64,000 bases of DNA from an uncultured Flavobacteriaceae bacterium (lineage in GTDB: Bacteria > Bacteroidota > Bacteroidia > Flavobacteriales > Flavobacteriaceae). Shown piece by piece: positions 45,005 through 54,658 of the stretch (position 1 is the stretch's first letter; each line of letters opens with the position of its first letter). Both the position numbers and the translations under genes were made by a program. The stretch is taken from positions 27,920 through 91,919 of the forward strand of contig CAKZOO010000117.1 in assembly GCA_937136455.1 (NCBI GenBank). The letters run 5' to 3'. The notes under the pieces are model-generated. The model saw only the letters and a program-made list of their open reading frames with translations. It was not told the DNA's origin and searched no databases.

Positions 45005-45955
45005 ATGAAACTTTCTACAAAAATAGAAGGTTACAATTCAAATACTTCCATCGACTACCATTCAAAGTTGATGCTTGTGGGGTCATGTTTTAGTGATTCC
45101 ATAGCAGATAAGCTATCCAGTCATTTATTTGAGGTGAGTTCCAATCCTTTTGGAATTAGCTATAATCCAGTTTCAATTTCTAATTTGATTTCAGCGATTG
45201 CAAATCAGAAGTACTTTGAAGAGGACGAATTCATTCAAGACAAAGATTTGTGGTTTCACTACGATTTGCATTCTTCTTTCAGTGAAATCAATCGATCTAA
45301 ATTAGCAAATGCAGTGAACGCTAAAATTCAACAAGCGCATCAGCAGTTGAAAGAGGCCTCTCATTTGTTTGTGACTCTGGGGACTGCTTTTGTATATGAG
45401 TTAATAGCGTCCCAACAAATTGTCGCGAACTGCCACAAACAGAATGCGAACTTATTTGAAAAAAAACTGCTTTCAACTACTGAGATTTATGATTCTGTAG
45501 ATCAACTGTTTCAAACAGTCAAAGCTTTAAATCCTCAGCTACAACTAATTTTCACGATCTCTCCAGTTCGTCATAAGAAAGATGGGCTCATCGAAAACAA
45601 TCGTTCCAAAGCTCATTTGAGGACCGCACTATTTGAATTTCTGGATAGCCATCAGGATTGTGAATATTTTCCAAGCTATGAAATTCTCTTAGATGAACTT
45701 AGAGATTATCGCTTTTACGATCGTGATTTATTGCATCCTAATTCTTTAGCCATCGATCTCATTTGGGAGCGTTTTGTCAATTTATATATGAATGATTCTT
45801 GTAAAGCTGATATGAAAATAGCCTTGTCAATTTTCAAGTCAGAATCACATAAAGCCTTTCAGCCCGAAAGTCAAGAACATCGAGAATTTTTAAAAAAAAA
45901 TGATCAAAGAAAGACCGAATTCTACAATAAATACCCTCATTTAAACGTTAGATAG
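45005..45955 (+). CDS. GSCFA domain protein
   Basis: A 316-residue protein of the GSCFA family, related in fold to SGNH esterases. The naming motif reads LVGSCFSDSIADKL near residue 25. FVTLGTAFVYEL, FTISPVRHKKDG and the distal LLHPNSLAIDLIWE (His) are also conserved. A hydrolytic role on an acyl or glycan ester is possible, but no substrate is known. It starts 3 bases after alaS and has no signal peptide. Confidence 0.88.
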   Translation: MKLSTKIEGYNSNTSIDYHSKLMLVGSCFSDSIADKLSSHLFEVSSNPFGISYNPVSISNLISAIANQKYFEEDEFIQDKDLWFHYDLHSSFSEINRSKLANAVNAKIQQAHQQLKEASHLFVTLGTAFVYELIASQQIVANCHKQNANLFEKKLLSTTEIYDSVDQLFQTVKALNPQLQLIFTISPVRHKKDGLIENNRSKAHLRTALFEFLDSHQDCEYFPSYEILLDELRDYRFYDRDLLHPNSLAIDLIWERFVNLYMNDSCKADMKIALSIFKSESHKAFQPESQEHREFLKKNDQRKTEFYNKYPHLNVR

Positions 45956-45959
45956 GACA

Positions 45960-46115
45960 ATGAAAATGAAATTAAAAGAACAAGAAGATTACTATTGGAC
46001 CGATCAGGGGTTTAAAGTCTTTACAGAGAGCTATCATCTAAAAAGAGGATATTGTTGTGAATCAGGCTGTAGACATTGTCCTTATGGATATGATCCCAAA
46101 ACAAATTCACAATAA
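45960..46115 (+). CDS. DUF5522-type small Cys-rich protein, 51 residues
   Basis: A short gene reading MKMKLKEQEDYYWTDQG ... with the conserved ending YCCESGCRHCPYGYDP. The four clustered Cys plus His suggest a metal site. The family is small and of unknown function. The start could also be the second Met at 45966. The stop overlaps the next gene start (TAATG), and the spacing to GSCFA is 4 bases, so it belongs to the alaS-hemL run. Confidence 0.82.
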   Translation: MKMKLKEQEDYYWTDQGFKVFTESYHLKRGYCCESGCRHCPYGYDPKTNSQ

Positions 46116-47026
46116 TGACCGAGTCTCCACTTGTTGATTTGAGCTCTTACTTTGAGCCTTTTTCAAAGAGGGGAATCGAATTGTTTATCAAAAGAGAGGA
46201 GTTGCTGCATCCTCATATTTCAGGAAATAAATACCGAAAGCTTTACTATAATTTAAAAGCGGCTACAGATTTAGGATATGATACCCTGCTTACGTTTGGA
46301 GGAGCCTTTTCAAATCATATTGTCGCTACTGCATATGCAGCCAAAGAAAAAGGTTTTAAATCTATAGGCGTAATAAGAGGTGAAGAATTAGCCTTTGGGG
46401 AATTAAATCCGAGTCTTCAGTTTGCGTCTTCCTGTGGAATGCAATTGCATTTTGTGTCCAGAGAAGCCTATCGAGAAAAGCACACCAAAGAAGTTTTTGA
46501 GCAACTCCAGTCGAAATTTGGTTCGTTTTATATGTTGCCAGAAGGTGGGACCAATGAACTGGCAGTAAAAGGCTGTGAGGAAATTTTAAACAAGACTGAT
46601 AAATCCTTTTCCCATATAGCTCTTGCAGTTGGAACTGGAGGTACCATCTCAGGAGTGATCCGCTCTGCTTTAAATCATCAATATGTTTTGGGTTTTCCTG
46701 CTTTAAAAGGTGATTTTTTGAAAAAAGATATTTGTACCTTTACCTCTAAATCCAATTGGGAACTCATCACTGATTATCACTTTGGGGGTTATGCTAAAAT
46801 AACAAGAGAACTGGTCGATTTTATGAATGATTTTTATCAAAAAACCGGTGTTTTAATCGATCCAATTTACACCTCAAAGATGATTTACGGTGTTATTGAT
46901 TTAGCACAAAAGGATTACTTTAAGCCTTCCGATCGTGTTTTGATGATTCACACGGGTGGATTACAAGCGATTGAAGGTATGAACGCCTATTTAAGAACAA
47001 AAAATATTTCTGAAATACAATCATGA
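46115..47026 (+). CDS. PLP-dependent enzyme of the ACC deaminase/D-cysteine desulfhydrase family
   Basis: A 303-residue fold-type II PLP protein. The PLP Lys lies in HPHISGNKYRKLYYN, the cofactor-contacting Asn/Ser in FGGAFSNHIVATA, and the phosphate loop in VGTGGTISGVI. The C-terminus has MIHTGGLQAIEGM. ACC deaminase and D-cysteine desulfhydrase cannot be told apart here by eye; most bacterial members that lack the ACC-specific residues act on D-cysteine. It overlaps the downstream glucosaminidase gene by 4 bases. Confidence 0.88.
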   Translation: MTESPLVDLSSYFEPFSKRGIELFIKREELLHPHISGNKYRKLYYNLKAATDLGYDTLLTFGGAFSNHIVATAYAAKEKGFKSIGVIRGEELAFGELNPSLQFASSCGMQLHFVSREAYREKHTKEVFEQLQSKFGSFYMLPEGGTNELAVKGCEEILNKTDKSFSHIALAVGTGGTISGVIRSALNHQYVLGFPALKGDFLKKDICTFTSKSNWELITDYHFGGYAKITRELVDFMNDFYQKTGVLIDPIYTSKMIYGVIDLAQKDYFKPSDRVLMIHTGGLQAIEGMNAYLRTKNISEIQS

Positions 47027-47814
47027 GAAAATACTTCGTGCTTTTTTCAATATTGAGTTTAGCATTGCAATCCTGTTCGATTGTCAAAAAACCATTTGTG
47101 TTTACCGCTAGGGTCAATACCAATGATGAGGTGCGCTCCTATATTAAAACCTATGCTCCAATAGCACAGGATGAGATGAGAGAATTTGGAATTCCTGCAA
47201 GTATTACACTCGCTCAAGGAATTTTAGAAAGTGGTGCTGGAAAAAGCACTTTAGCCAGAAAATCAAACAATCACTTTGGAATCAAATGCCATACGGGATG
47301 GGAGGGAAAATCAGTTCTTCACGATGATGACGCCAAGGATGAATGCTTTAGAGTGTACGATTCGCCTAGAGAATCCTATAGAGATCATTCCCTGTTTTTA
47401 ACTCAGAGAAATCGCTATTCATTTCTGTTTAATTACAGACCTAGAGATTATAAGGCATGGGCCAAGGGTCTTAAAAAGGCAGGTTATGCTACTGATCGAA
47501 AATATGCACGTCGACTGGTGGCCTATATTAAGGCTTATGATTTAAAGTCATATGACAAGATTCGCTATCGCAAAAAGGAGCAAGCTTTAGTGTATCAATA
47601 TCCTCAAAAACAAACAGTCACTGCCCAGAACAAGGAACAAAAGCCACTCATTTCAAAAAACAAGAAAAATAGACAAACCCATCTAGTTTCAAAGGGTGAA
47701 ACCCTATACTATTTATCAAAGCTTTACGGGGTTCCCATCAAGGATTTGAAAAAGTGGAATCAGCTTAAAAACAATTCAATTAAAACAGGGCAAGAACTTA
47801 TTATAGCTAAGTAA
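47023..47814 (+). CDS. Lipoprotein glucosaminidase with C-terminal LysM domain
   Basis: A 263-residue murein hydrolase. The N-terminal signal [18 protein letters not shown] is a lipoprotein signal (Cys18). The glucosaminidase (FlgJ/LytG-like) domain shows [15 protein letters not shown] with the catalytic Glu, NHFGIKCH, and YRDHSLFL. One LysM repeat follows at the end ([35 protein letters not shown]). It cuts glycan strands in the periplasm. It is expressed with the D-cysteine-type enzyme upstream and hemL downstream. Confidence 0.92.
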   Translation: MRKYFVLFSILSLALQSCSIVKKPFVFTARVNTNDEVRSYIKTYAPIAQDEMREFGIPASITLAQGILESGAGKSTLARKSNNHFGIKCHTGWEGKSVLHDDDAKDECFRVYDSPRESYRDHSLFLTQRNRYSFLFNYRPRDYKAWAKGLKKAGYATDRKYARRLVAYIKAYDLKSYDKIRYRKKEQALVYQYPQKQTVTAQNKEQKPLISKNKKNRQTHLVSKGETLYYLSKLYGVPIKDLKKWNQLKNNSIKTGQELIIAK

Positions 47815-47815
47815 T

Positions 47816-49105
47816 ATGAGATACCAACGATCTAGTCAACTATTTTCAGAATCGAATCAAGTAATTCCAGGAGGAGTCAACTCTCCGGTAAGAGCATTTA
47901 AATCAGTAGGAGGAACTCCTATATTTATTCAAAAGGCTAAAGGAGCTTATTTAGAAGATGTCGACGGGAATACCTATATCGATTTTATCGCTTCTTGGGG
48001 TCCTCTTATTTTAGGACATGCCTTTGAGCCGGTGATCGATGCGGTGGTTCAAAAAGCTCAATTAGGTACTTCATTTGGAACTCCAACAGAAATTGAAACC
48101 AAACTAGCTTCTTTGGCAGTTGAAATGGTTCCTCATATTGAAAAGATTCGCTTTGTAAATTCAGGAACAGAGGCCTGTATGTCTGCAGTACGTCTGGCTA
48201 GAGGCTATACCCATAAGGACAAGATTATCAAGTTTGAAGGTTGTTACCACGGTCATTCCGATTCATTCTTGATTCAAGCAGGAAGTGGTGCTGTTACTTT
48301 TGGTTCACCCAATAGTCCTGGAGTTACTCAGGGTACCGCAAAAGACACCTTGTTAGCTACTTATAACGATTTGGAATCGGTTCGACAATTAGTCGATGCC
48401 AATTCAGGAGAAATAGCAGCGATCATCATCGAGCCTGTAGCTGGTAATATGGGATGTATTCCACCGAGTCCTGAGTTTATATCTGGATTGAGAACGCTTT
48501 GTGATGAGCAAAACATACTGCTTATTTTTGATGAGGTAATGACTGGATTCAGACTCGGTAGAGGGGGAGCTCAAGAAGTATTAGGGATCAAGGCCGATAT
48601 TGTATGTTTTGGAAAAGTCATCGGAGGGGGTCTTCCTGTGGGAGCTTTTGCAGCTTCTGCTGAAATCATGAGTCATTTAGCTCCTGAAGGACCAGTGTAT
48701 CAAGCAGGAACACTCAGCGGAAATCCATTGGCTATGGCAGCAGGACTCGCCATGTTAGAAGCTTTGAATAAGGATGCAGAAGTATTTGATCGTCTGGCGA
48801 AGAAAACCGAGTATTTACACCAAGGATTGGAACACGTTTTAAATCAAGCAGGAGTCACTGCTCAAATCAATCGATTTGGTTCGATGATTTCGGTTCACTT
48901 TACAGACACACCCGTAGTGGATTTTAAAACTTCAGCCCTAGGCAATAACGATACCTTTAAAGCCTATTTTCACGGAATGCTCGATCGCGGAATATACCTT
49001 CCACCTTCTGCATTTGAAAGTTATTTCTTAAACGATGCTTTGAGCTATGAAGATTTAGATAAGACCATTGCAGCCCTAGCAGATTTTGTGAAAGAGTTGA
49101 AGTAA
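47816..49105 (+). CDS. hemL: Glutamate-1-semialdehyde 2,1-aminomutase
   Basis: A 429-residue PLP enzyme giving 5-aminolevulinate in the C5 tetrapyrrole pathway. The family signature is seen in [20 protein letters not shown] and in [16 protein letters not shown], and the PLP Lys lies in [15 protein letters not shown]. The N-terminal [15 protein letters not shown] is specific to hemL and separates it from argD and other class III aminotransferases. It is the last gene of the alaS run, one base after the glucosaminidase stop. Confidence 0.96.
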   Translation: MRYQRSSQLFSESNQVIPGGVNSPVRAFKSVGGTPIFIQKAKGAYLEDVDGNTYIDFIASWGPLILGHAFEPVIDAVVQKAQLGTSFGTPTEIETKLASLAVEMVPHIEKIRFVNSGTEACMSAVRLARGYTHKDKIIKFEGCYHGHSDSFLIQAGSGAVTFGSPNSPGVTQGTAKDTLLATYNDLESVRQLVDANSGEIAAIIIEPVAGNMGCIPPSPEFISGLRTLCDEQNILLIFDEVMTGFRLGRGGAQEVLGIKADIVCFGKVIGGGLPVGAFAASAEIMSHLAPEGPVYQAGTLSGNPLAMAAGLAMLEALNKDAEVFDRLAKKTEYLHQGLEHVLNQAGVTAQINRFGSMISVHFTDTPVVDFKTSALGNNDTFKAYFHGMLDRGIYLPPSAFESYFLNDALSYEDLDKTIAALADFVKELK

Positions 49106-49141
49106 AAAAATACCCCCAAAACATTCAACTGCTTTGGGGGT
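49104..49141 (-). terminator. Terminator of the Met/His-rich gene (possibly bidirectional)
   Basis: A 9-bp stem ACCCCCAAA (49112-49120) with TTTGGGGGT (49133-49141) around a 12-base loop. On the minus strand it is followed by a run of seven T. It lies between the convergent hemL and Met/His-rich genes. Confidence 0.8.
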
Positions 49142-49175
49142 GTCAAACTAAACTAAATCGTTAACCAGACGATTT

Positions 49176-49751
49176 TTATCTTCTCATTGGAGTCTTGTTT
49201 TGATGCATGGCTCCTTTTTTGTGTTCTTTGCCTTCCATTTTGCAATCACCACTACACTGGTGATCTTTGGCAGCTCCCATATGCATCATTTTTGCTGATT
49301 TATTTTTGTGATGCATCAGCATTTTTCCCATAGGAGCCTTTTTCATTCCATGATGCCTATTCATTTTAGACCATTTTGTGTATTGGTCTTCAGTAAGGAT
49401 GTTTTTGATTCTGCGTTGGTGATCAATTTTAAGATCCATATGTTGATTCATCAAATCATAGGGATTGACTTCTTTTCCAGCCTCTTTGTCTGCTTTCATT
49501 TTTTGGTGATGCTTTTGCATCATCTTTCCTTCTTCACTAAAGAGCTTTTCTAATTCTTTTTGTTGCTTATCAGACAATTCAAGTGCTAGGGTTAACTTTT
49601 TAGCTTTTAAAGTAGCGCGTTGTTCAGGAGTGAAATCGTCTTGTTGATGCATTTGCATCATTTTCATTCCACCAGATCTTGGAGCTTGTTGAGCAATAGA
49701 AACAGAAGAAACGGCAATTGCTATGAGGGTTGTCAATACTAATTTTTTCAT
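49176..49751 (-). CDS. Exported Met/His-rich Spy/CpxP-like protein
   Basis: A 191-residue secreted protein with a signal peptide ending SVSIAQQ. The central helical part has LTxxQ-like turns (FTPEQRATLKAKKL, ILTEDQYTKWSKM), which recall the periplasmic Spy/CpxP family of chaperones and stress sensors. The rest is packed with Met, His and Lys (MKMMQMHQQ, HHGMKKAPMGKMLMHH, KMMHMGAAKDHQCSGDC), a makeup suited to copper or other soft-metal binding. The function is inferred. It is monocistronic, with a good terminator. Confidence 0.75.
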   Translation of the reverse strand: MKKLVLTTLIAIAVSSVSIAQQAPRSGGMKMMQMHQQDDFTPEQRATLKAKKLTLALELSDKQQKELEKLFSEEGKMMQKHHQKMKADKEAGKEVNPYDLMNQHMDLKIDHQRRIKNILTEDQYTKWSKMNRHHGMKKAPMGKMLMHHKNKSAKMMHMGAAKDHQCSGDCKMEGKEHKKGAMHQNKTPMRR

Positions 49752-49828
49752 GATCTTAATTTTTTAGTGTTTAATACTAAGACATCCTTTGCATAAAAAG
49801 GTTTAAAATGAGGCTGTTAAACATATCA

Positions 49829-49862
49829 TAAAAAAAAACCCCCACTTTCGGTGGAGGTTTTA
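49829..49862 (-). terminator. Terminator of the zinc metalloprotease gene
   Basis: A hairpin formed by AACC, one mismatch, CCAC and a TTTCG loop with GTGG and GGTT. Read on the minus strand it is followed by a T run (the A run at 49829-49838 on the plus strand). It lies 20 bases past the protease stop. Confidence 0.75.
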
Positions 49863-49881
49863 ATTATAAAATTTTATTCAA

Positions 49882-52386
49882 TTATTTTGGATCTAATAAT
49901 TCGTCAATTCTAGAGACAGAATCATCTAAGTGATAACGACTCATTTGATCGCTAAAGTTTCCTTTAGATGAATTGATTTGATTTTTAAGATTGATCAGTT
50001 CTGCTTTTGCAACCGAACGAATATCTGATTGAGAGGTGTTAACAGCAGTTGATTTGATATAACCTCCCCAATCTGGTTGTTTTGATTGATTCTTAGCAGT
50101 AAGTAAGTATCCCAATCGATCTATATGAGCCTTTTGAAGGTTTCTTCTGTAGGTGTCAATTGATTTTCCACTGTAGAGCTCTGACCAGATACCCTTTCTG
50201 AGTGAAGAAGTCATTTCAACTAATGAAAAGGCTTCAGATCCATAGAGTGTTTCTTGTTCTATGAGTCGAGCCATTTTTCCTAGACTCAAAATATTGTTGA
50301 GGGTGCGTTCTTGCATTGAACGAATTCGCTCTACAGCACCTGAATACTCAATCTTGCTAAAGAGTTCTTTGTCAATCATCCACTGTGGAGTTTCAAAGAG
50401 CTCATTGTGTAAGAATTTAATAGCATTTCTTTGATGGTCTTTACTGACAAGCGTGTAGACAACTCCTTCTTGATCGTAGGTTTTGTGATTCTCATATACG
50501 CCACCGATATTGTTGGATACATGACCCATATAACGATTAAATTGAGATAGTACTTGCTTGTAAAGCGTGTCTAATTCATCGTAATCTTTACCGTCTTCCT
50601 CTGTCCATTGAATGAGATTTGGAACGATTCTCTGAAGGTTTTTGATTCCGTATTGACTCGCTAAGATGGCATTGTCACCTAAGTCTTCAGTTTGAGAACT
50701 TGGGTCTACAACGTCTCCGGCTTGTTGATGTCCAAATCGATACAATGGATCTCCATCGTGCTTTAAAATCCACTGATCTAAAATTGGTTTTTCATCTTCT
50801 GCAGAAGTATCTAAGATTGGACGGTATCCCCATTCAATAGCGTATTTGTCATAGATTCCAATATTGGGCATCAAAGCCACTCCTTTATCCTCGGGTTGTG
50901 CAACGTAGTTAAATCGGGCATAATCCATAATTGAGGGTGCGGTACCGTATTTTTTGGTAAAGCTCGCAGAGCGTAGTGAATCTACAGGGTAAGCAGAGCT
51001 AGACCCCATATTGTGAGGTAATCCAAGGGTGTGACCTACTTCATGAGAGGATACAAAACGAATTAGTCTTCCCATCACTTCATCCTTAAAGGCGTCTGTT
51101 TGAGCTTCTGGATTGATGGCGGCTGTTTGAACAAAAAACCAGTTTCTAAGAAGGCTCATGACATTGTGGTACCAATTGATGTCCGATTCTAAGATTTCTC
51201 CAGTTCTAGGATCACTAACGTGAGGTCCATTCGCATTCGGGATTGGAGAAGCTAAATAACGTACTACAGAGTAGCGAACATCTTCAGGAGACCACTCTGG
51301 ATCTTCTTCGACAGTTGGAGGGTCTTTGGCGATGATCGCATCTTTAAATCCAGCAGCTTCAAAAGCAACCTGCCAATCTTCAATTCCTTGCTTGATATAT
51401 GGAACCCATTTTTTTGGAGTGGCTCTATCGATGTAATAAACGATTTGTTTTTTAGGCACTACGAGTTCTCCTCTTTTGAATTTCGCTACATCCTCATCCT
51501 TAACTTCCAATCTCCAACGATCTAAAAAGGAAACAGTTTTAGTTTTTTGATCTTCTAATCCATAATCAACTTGATCGCGTTTAAACCAACCCACTCTTTT
51601 GTCAAAATAACGACGTTTCATTGGGTTTTCAGGAAGTAAGATCATTGAATTGTTGATCTCTACTGAAATGGTACCTAAACTAGAATTAGAAGGAGGAGCT
51701 GATGCGATATAGGTTTTTACGTGTCTCGCTTCTATGTTTAATGGGTAGGATTTAATGCTTTCGATAAAACTCTTATCGCTATCCAATCGAGTCACTTTGT
51801 AGCGTTTTCTATAAGAATCAGGCATTCCTAATGCTTTGACATCTTTTGAAAACAAATCAGAAGCTTTGATTACGGAACTCTTTACAATGGAATCGTTTCT
51901 CAGCGCTTCTATTTTAAAGGAAAAAAGTACCGGTTCAAAGTTAGAGTTAACCACCGCTTCTTTAATTGGTAAGTCATCATCAGCCACAATATCATGGCTT
52001 ACGACTCTTAAATTGATCATATTCTCTTTCTTTTCCCAGCGAAGTACTTGAGTGTTGATCTTTCCACCGCCGAATCCGATTCCATTAGCTGTTTTGGCAA
52101 TACGGCTTACCATAAGCATTTCTTTGCCTAGTAAGGAGTCGGGGATTTCATAGTAGCGATCAGCTCCTATTTTGTGAACGCTAAACAATCCTTCATCTGT
52201 GATGGCTTCTTTAGTGATGACCTCTGAATAGGGTTTTGGAGCATTCTTATCTACTTTGGGTTTGGGTTTTTGTTGCTCTACAGGAGCAGCTTTCTTTTTC
52301 TTGTTCCACCACATTTGAGCGTTGGAAGAGGTAGTCCCGAGCATAAAAGCTCCGAGAAGTACAAGGCTTATTTTTTTAGTAAGCAT
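49882..52386 (-). CDS. Large exported zinc-dependent metalloprotease (DUF5117/DUF5118 type)
   Basis: An 834-residue secreted protein with a signal peptide around residue 23. After a lysine/proline-rich segment come a DUF5118/DUF5117-like N-terminal half (RYYEIPDSLLGKEMLMVSRI, VGWFKRDQVDYG) and a metzincin-type zinc site SSHEVGHTLGLPHNMGSS, with a Met-turn candidate SIMDYARFNYVA. The zinc His residues and the catalytic Glu are intact. The family is common in Bacteroidota and its targets are unknown. It probably degrades proteins in the envelope. No second gene shares the transcript. Confidence 0.9.
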   Translation of the reverse strand: MLTKKISLVLLGAFMLGTTSSNAQMWWNKKKKAAPVEQQKPKPKVDKNAPKPYSEVITKEAITDEGLFSVHKIGADRYYEIPDSLLGKEMLMVSRIAKTANGIGFGGGKINTQVLRWEKKENMINLRVVSHDIVADDDLPIKEAVVNSNFEPVLFSFKIEALRNDSIVKSSVIKASDLFSKDVKALGMPDSYRKRYKVTRLDSDKSFIESIKSYPLNIEARHVKTYIASAPPSNSSLGTISVEINNSMILLPENPMKRRYFDKRVGWFKRDQVDYGLEDQKTKTVSFLDRWRLEVKDEDVAKFKRGELVVPKKQIVYYIDRATPKKWVPYIKQGIEDWQVAFEAAGFKDAIIAKDPPTVEEDPEWSPEDVRYSVVRYLASPIPNANGPHVSDPRTGEILESDINWYHNVMSLLRNWFFVQTAAINPEAQTDAFKDEVMGRLIRFVSSHEVGHTLGLPHNMGSSSAYPVDSLRSASFTKKYGTAPSIMDYARFNYVAQPEDKGVALMPNIGIYDKYAIEWGYRPILDTSAEDEKPILDQWILKHDGDPLYRFGHQQAGDVVDPSSQTEDLGDNAILASQYGIKNLQRIVPNLIQWTEEDGKDYDELDTLYKQVLSQFNRYMGHVSNNIGGVYENHKTYDQEGVVYTLVSKDHQRNAIKFLHNELFETPQWMIDKELFSKIEYSGAVERIRSMQERTLNNILSLGKMARLIEQETLYGSEAFSLVEMTSSLRKGIWSELYSGKSIDTYRRNLQKAHIDRLGYLLTAKNQSKQPDWGGYIKSTAVNTSQSDIRSVAKAELINLKNQINSSKGNFSDQMSRYHLDDSVSRIDELLDPK

Positions 52387-52454
52387 ATGTAAGGGTTTAA
52401 GTTAAGTTTATAATTGAGTTTAAAGATAGAGTTTCTGCTTTGTTTGTACAATTA

Positions 52455-53879
52455 TTAAAACAATAATGGAATTATAAATTGGTAGGCTATAATGAGTAGA
52501 AATACAGCGATGAGGTTTAAAAAGATACCAACGCGAACCATATCCTTAACTTTGATGTATCCAGAGGCAAATACGATGGCGTTTGGAGGTGTAGCCATCG
52601 GTAGCATAAAAGCACAGCTACTTGCAATGGTAACTGGGATAAGTAAATAGAGTATCGGGATTTCCAATCCAATGGCAATCCCTGCTACCACTGGAGCAAG
52701 AACAGCCACAAGGGCGACATTGCTCATCAGTTCTGTTAAGAAAAGCATCAATGCGATGAGGATTCCAACAGTTACAAGCACCGGTAAGTTGGCGTTTGAA
52801 ATCAGTTCAGATACACTGTCGACAATTCCACTTGCAGACATTCCTTTTGCAAGCGCTAAACCGCCACCAAATAAGATTAGGATTCCCCAAGCTAGCTTTT
52901 GAGTGTCTTTCCACTCGAGAATAAAATCCCCTTTTTTAAGAGAATGAGGTATTGCAAACATAGCAATAGCTCCTGCCATACTGATCATGGTGTCATTTAT
53001 TTTTAAGCCAGGAAACACAGAATTAATCAATGTTCTTGTGATCCACAATGCAATAGTGATTCCGAAAATTAGGAGCACGTGTTTTTCTCTGGAGCTGGTA
53101 GGACCCAACTTTTCTAATTCTTCTTGAATCACGTTTTTAGAAGCATTAAAATTAAGTCCAGTTGAAGGGAAAAATTTAATGAGCACAAAATAGATGATTC
53201 CAATCATCAAGGCTGAAAAGGGTAAACCGAGTACCATCCATTTTAAAAAGGAGATTTCAATATGGTATTCGTTTTCAAGAAGTCCAATTAGCACCGAGTT
53301 AGGAGGTGTTCCAATTACAGTGGCTATACCTCCTGCATTGGCGGAGAATGCAATACCGAGCATCACACTCAGCGCAAAGTTCTTATCCTTTTTTGTAAAG
53401 CCATCTTCATCTTTTATCAGTAAATAAATCACCGACATAGCGATGGGTAACATCACAACTGTAGTGGCTGTATTGGATATCCACATACTCAAAAAGGCTG
53501 TAGCGATCATAAAACCTAAAATGACCTTATTAGGAGTGGCTCCTGTGTATTTGATAATCGTCAGTGCAATTCTTCGGTGAAGATTGACTTTTTCCAACGC
53601 CAATGCTAAGACAAAACCTCCAAAAAACAAGAAGATGATGGGAGAGCCGTAATAGCCTCCTACCTCGTCAATAGGCATGATTTTTAATAGAGGGAAGAGC
53701 AACAGTGGTAAAAGAGCAGTTACAGAAATGGATACAGCTTCGGTAACCCACCAGGTAATCATCCAGATAGCCACAGCAATCACATGGTCCCCAATTGGAG
53801 ATATCAGCGGTTCAGAAATTAAAAAACTCGATAAGAAAAGTAGTGGACCTAATAAGAGCCCAAGTTGTTTAGTTCGCAT
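52455..53879 (-). CDS. DASS-family (SLC13) anion:sodium symporter
   Basis: A 474-residue membrane transporter with about eleven spans. The duplicated SNT-type motifs are visible: MWISNTATTVVMLPIA in the first half and FLTELMSNVALVAVLAPV with MLPMATPPNAIVFASGYI in the second. These bind sodium and a carboxylate in the SLC13 family. Substrates can be dicarboxylates or, less often, sulfate. It is likely Na+-driven. It is monocistronic. Confidence 0.92.
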   Translation of the reverse strand: MRTKQLGLLLGPLLFLSSFLISEPLISPIGDHVIAVAIWMITWWVTEAVSISVTALLPLLLFPLLKIMPIDEVGGYYGSPIIFLFFGGFVLALALEKVNLHRRIALTIIKYTGATPNKVILGFMIATAFLSMWISNTATTVVMLPIAMSVIYLLIKDEDGFTKKDKNFALSVMLGIAFSANAGGIATVIGTPPNSVLIGLLENEYHIEISFLKWMVLGLPFSALMIGIIYFVLIKFFPSTGLNFNASKNVIQEELEKLGPTSSREKHVLLIFGITIALWITRTLINSVFPGLKINDTMISMAGAIAMFAIPHSLKKGDFILEWKDTQKLAWGILILFGGGLALAKGMSASGIVDSVSELISNANLPVLVTVGILIALMLFLTELMSNVALVAVLAPVVAGIAIGLEIPILYLLIPVTIASSCAFMLPMATPPNAIVFASGYIKVKDMVRVGIFLNLIAVFLLIIAYQFIIPLLF

Positions 53880-53921
53880 GAACTAAAAGTAGTAAAATAA
53901 ATAATGATATTAAATAGACTT

Positions 53922-54221
53922 TTAAGATTGCTTTTCTTTTTCAGGCATACCTGCTAATATTAAATTGACAATAGGAATAAATACAAGCCAAGGTGAATAC
54001 CCTGTGTTCTTTATTCTTCTAAATCCTACTGATAAAAGCACAGCAATTGTGATTGCTCTATAAACAGAATAAAAAGAGGAAGGGAGTCCGTATTTATTGA
54101 ATATCAATTCAAAAATAACGGTAATAATTATATTAAAGAGAAAGAAGTACCAAAAGTCTTTTAAAGAAGCTTCTTTGCTGAAATTGAATAAATTTTTGAA
54201 TGCTGAGATGTAGTATTTCAT
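53922..54221 (-). CDS. DUF805 small membrane protein
   Basis: A 99-residue protein with three hydrophobic spans. It shows the DUF805 pattern FWYFFLFNIIITVIF, VGFRRIKNTGYSPWLVF and IPIVNLILAGMPE. The family function is unknown. It follows two small exported-protein genes on the same strand, with a 40-base gap. Confidence 0.82.
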   Translation of the reverse strand: MKYYISAFKNLFNFSKEASLKDFWYFFLFNIIITVIFELIFNKYGLPSSFYSVYRAITIAVLLSVGFRRIKNTGYSPWLVFIPIVNLILAGMPEKEKQS

Positions 54222-54261
54222 TTAAGATAAACATAAATCAACAGTGCATGAGGCATATTTG

Positions 54262-54657
54262 TTAATTAATTGAAACATATACTTTTATTCTAGTTATTCT
54301 ATTGTTTTTCTTTGAAATAAAAAATAGATTCTTATAGGCTGTTTTTTTATATAATTCATTCAAATTTGTTACTGAACTTTTTGGATATATAAACTCAGAA
54401 AAACTAATAAAACTTTCGAAGCTAATAGACTCATTATATTGTAAGCTATCTAATTCTTCTAACTCAATAAATTTAATTTCTTTAAAAGGGTTAGAAGCTA
54501 CAATAGGGGTTATTATATTCTTATTGTATTTTGAAGTTTGAAAATCAACACCATCAATGTTTATAAATATACTATCTCTTTTCATTATAGATTCTTGAGC
54601 AAAACTAAATGAGAATGTGTAAAAAAGGAAAGCGAGTGTAATTATTAAATTTTTCAT
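54262..54657 (-). CDS. Exported hypothetical protein, 131 residues
   Basis: I do not recognise this protein. It has a signal peptide (MKNLIITLAFLFYTFSFSFAQ) and then about 110 mostly polar residues with alternating strand patterns (FISFSEFIYPKSSV, RITRIKVYVSIN). The coding sequence is markedly AT-rich compared with its neighbours. It starts one base after the preceding small gene, which indicates an operon of small secreted proteins. Confidence 0.65.
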   Translation of the reverse strand: MKNLIITLAFLFYTFSFSFAQESIMKRDSIFINIDGVDFQTSKYNKNIITPIVASNPFKEIKFIELEELDSLQYNESISFESFISFSEFIYPKSSVTNLNELYKKTAYKNLFFISKKNNRITRIKVYVSIN

Positions 54658-54658
54658 A

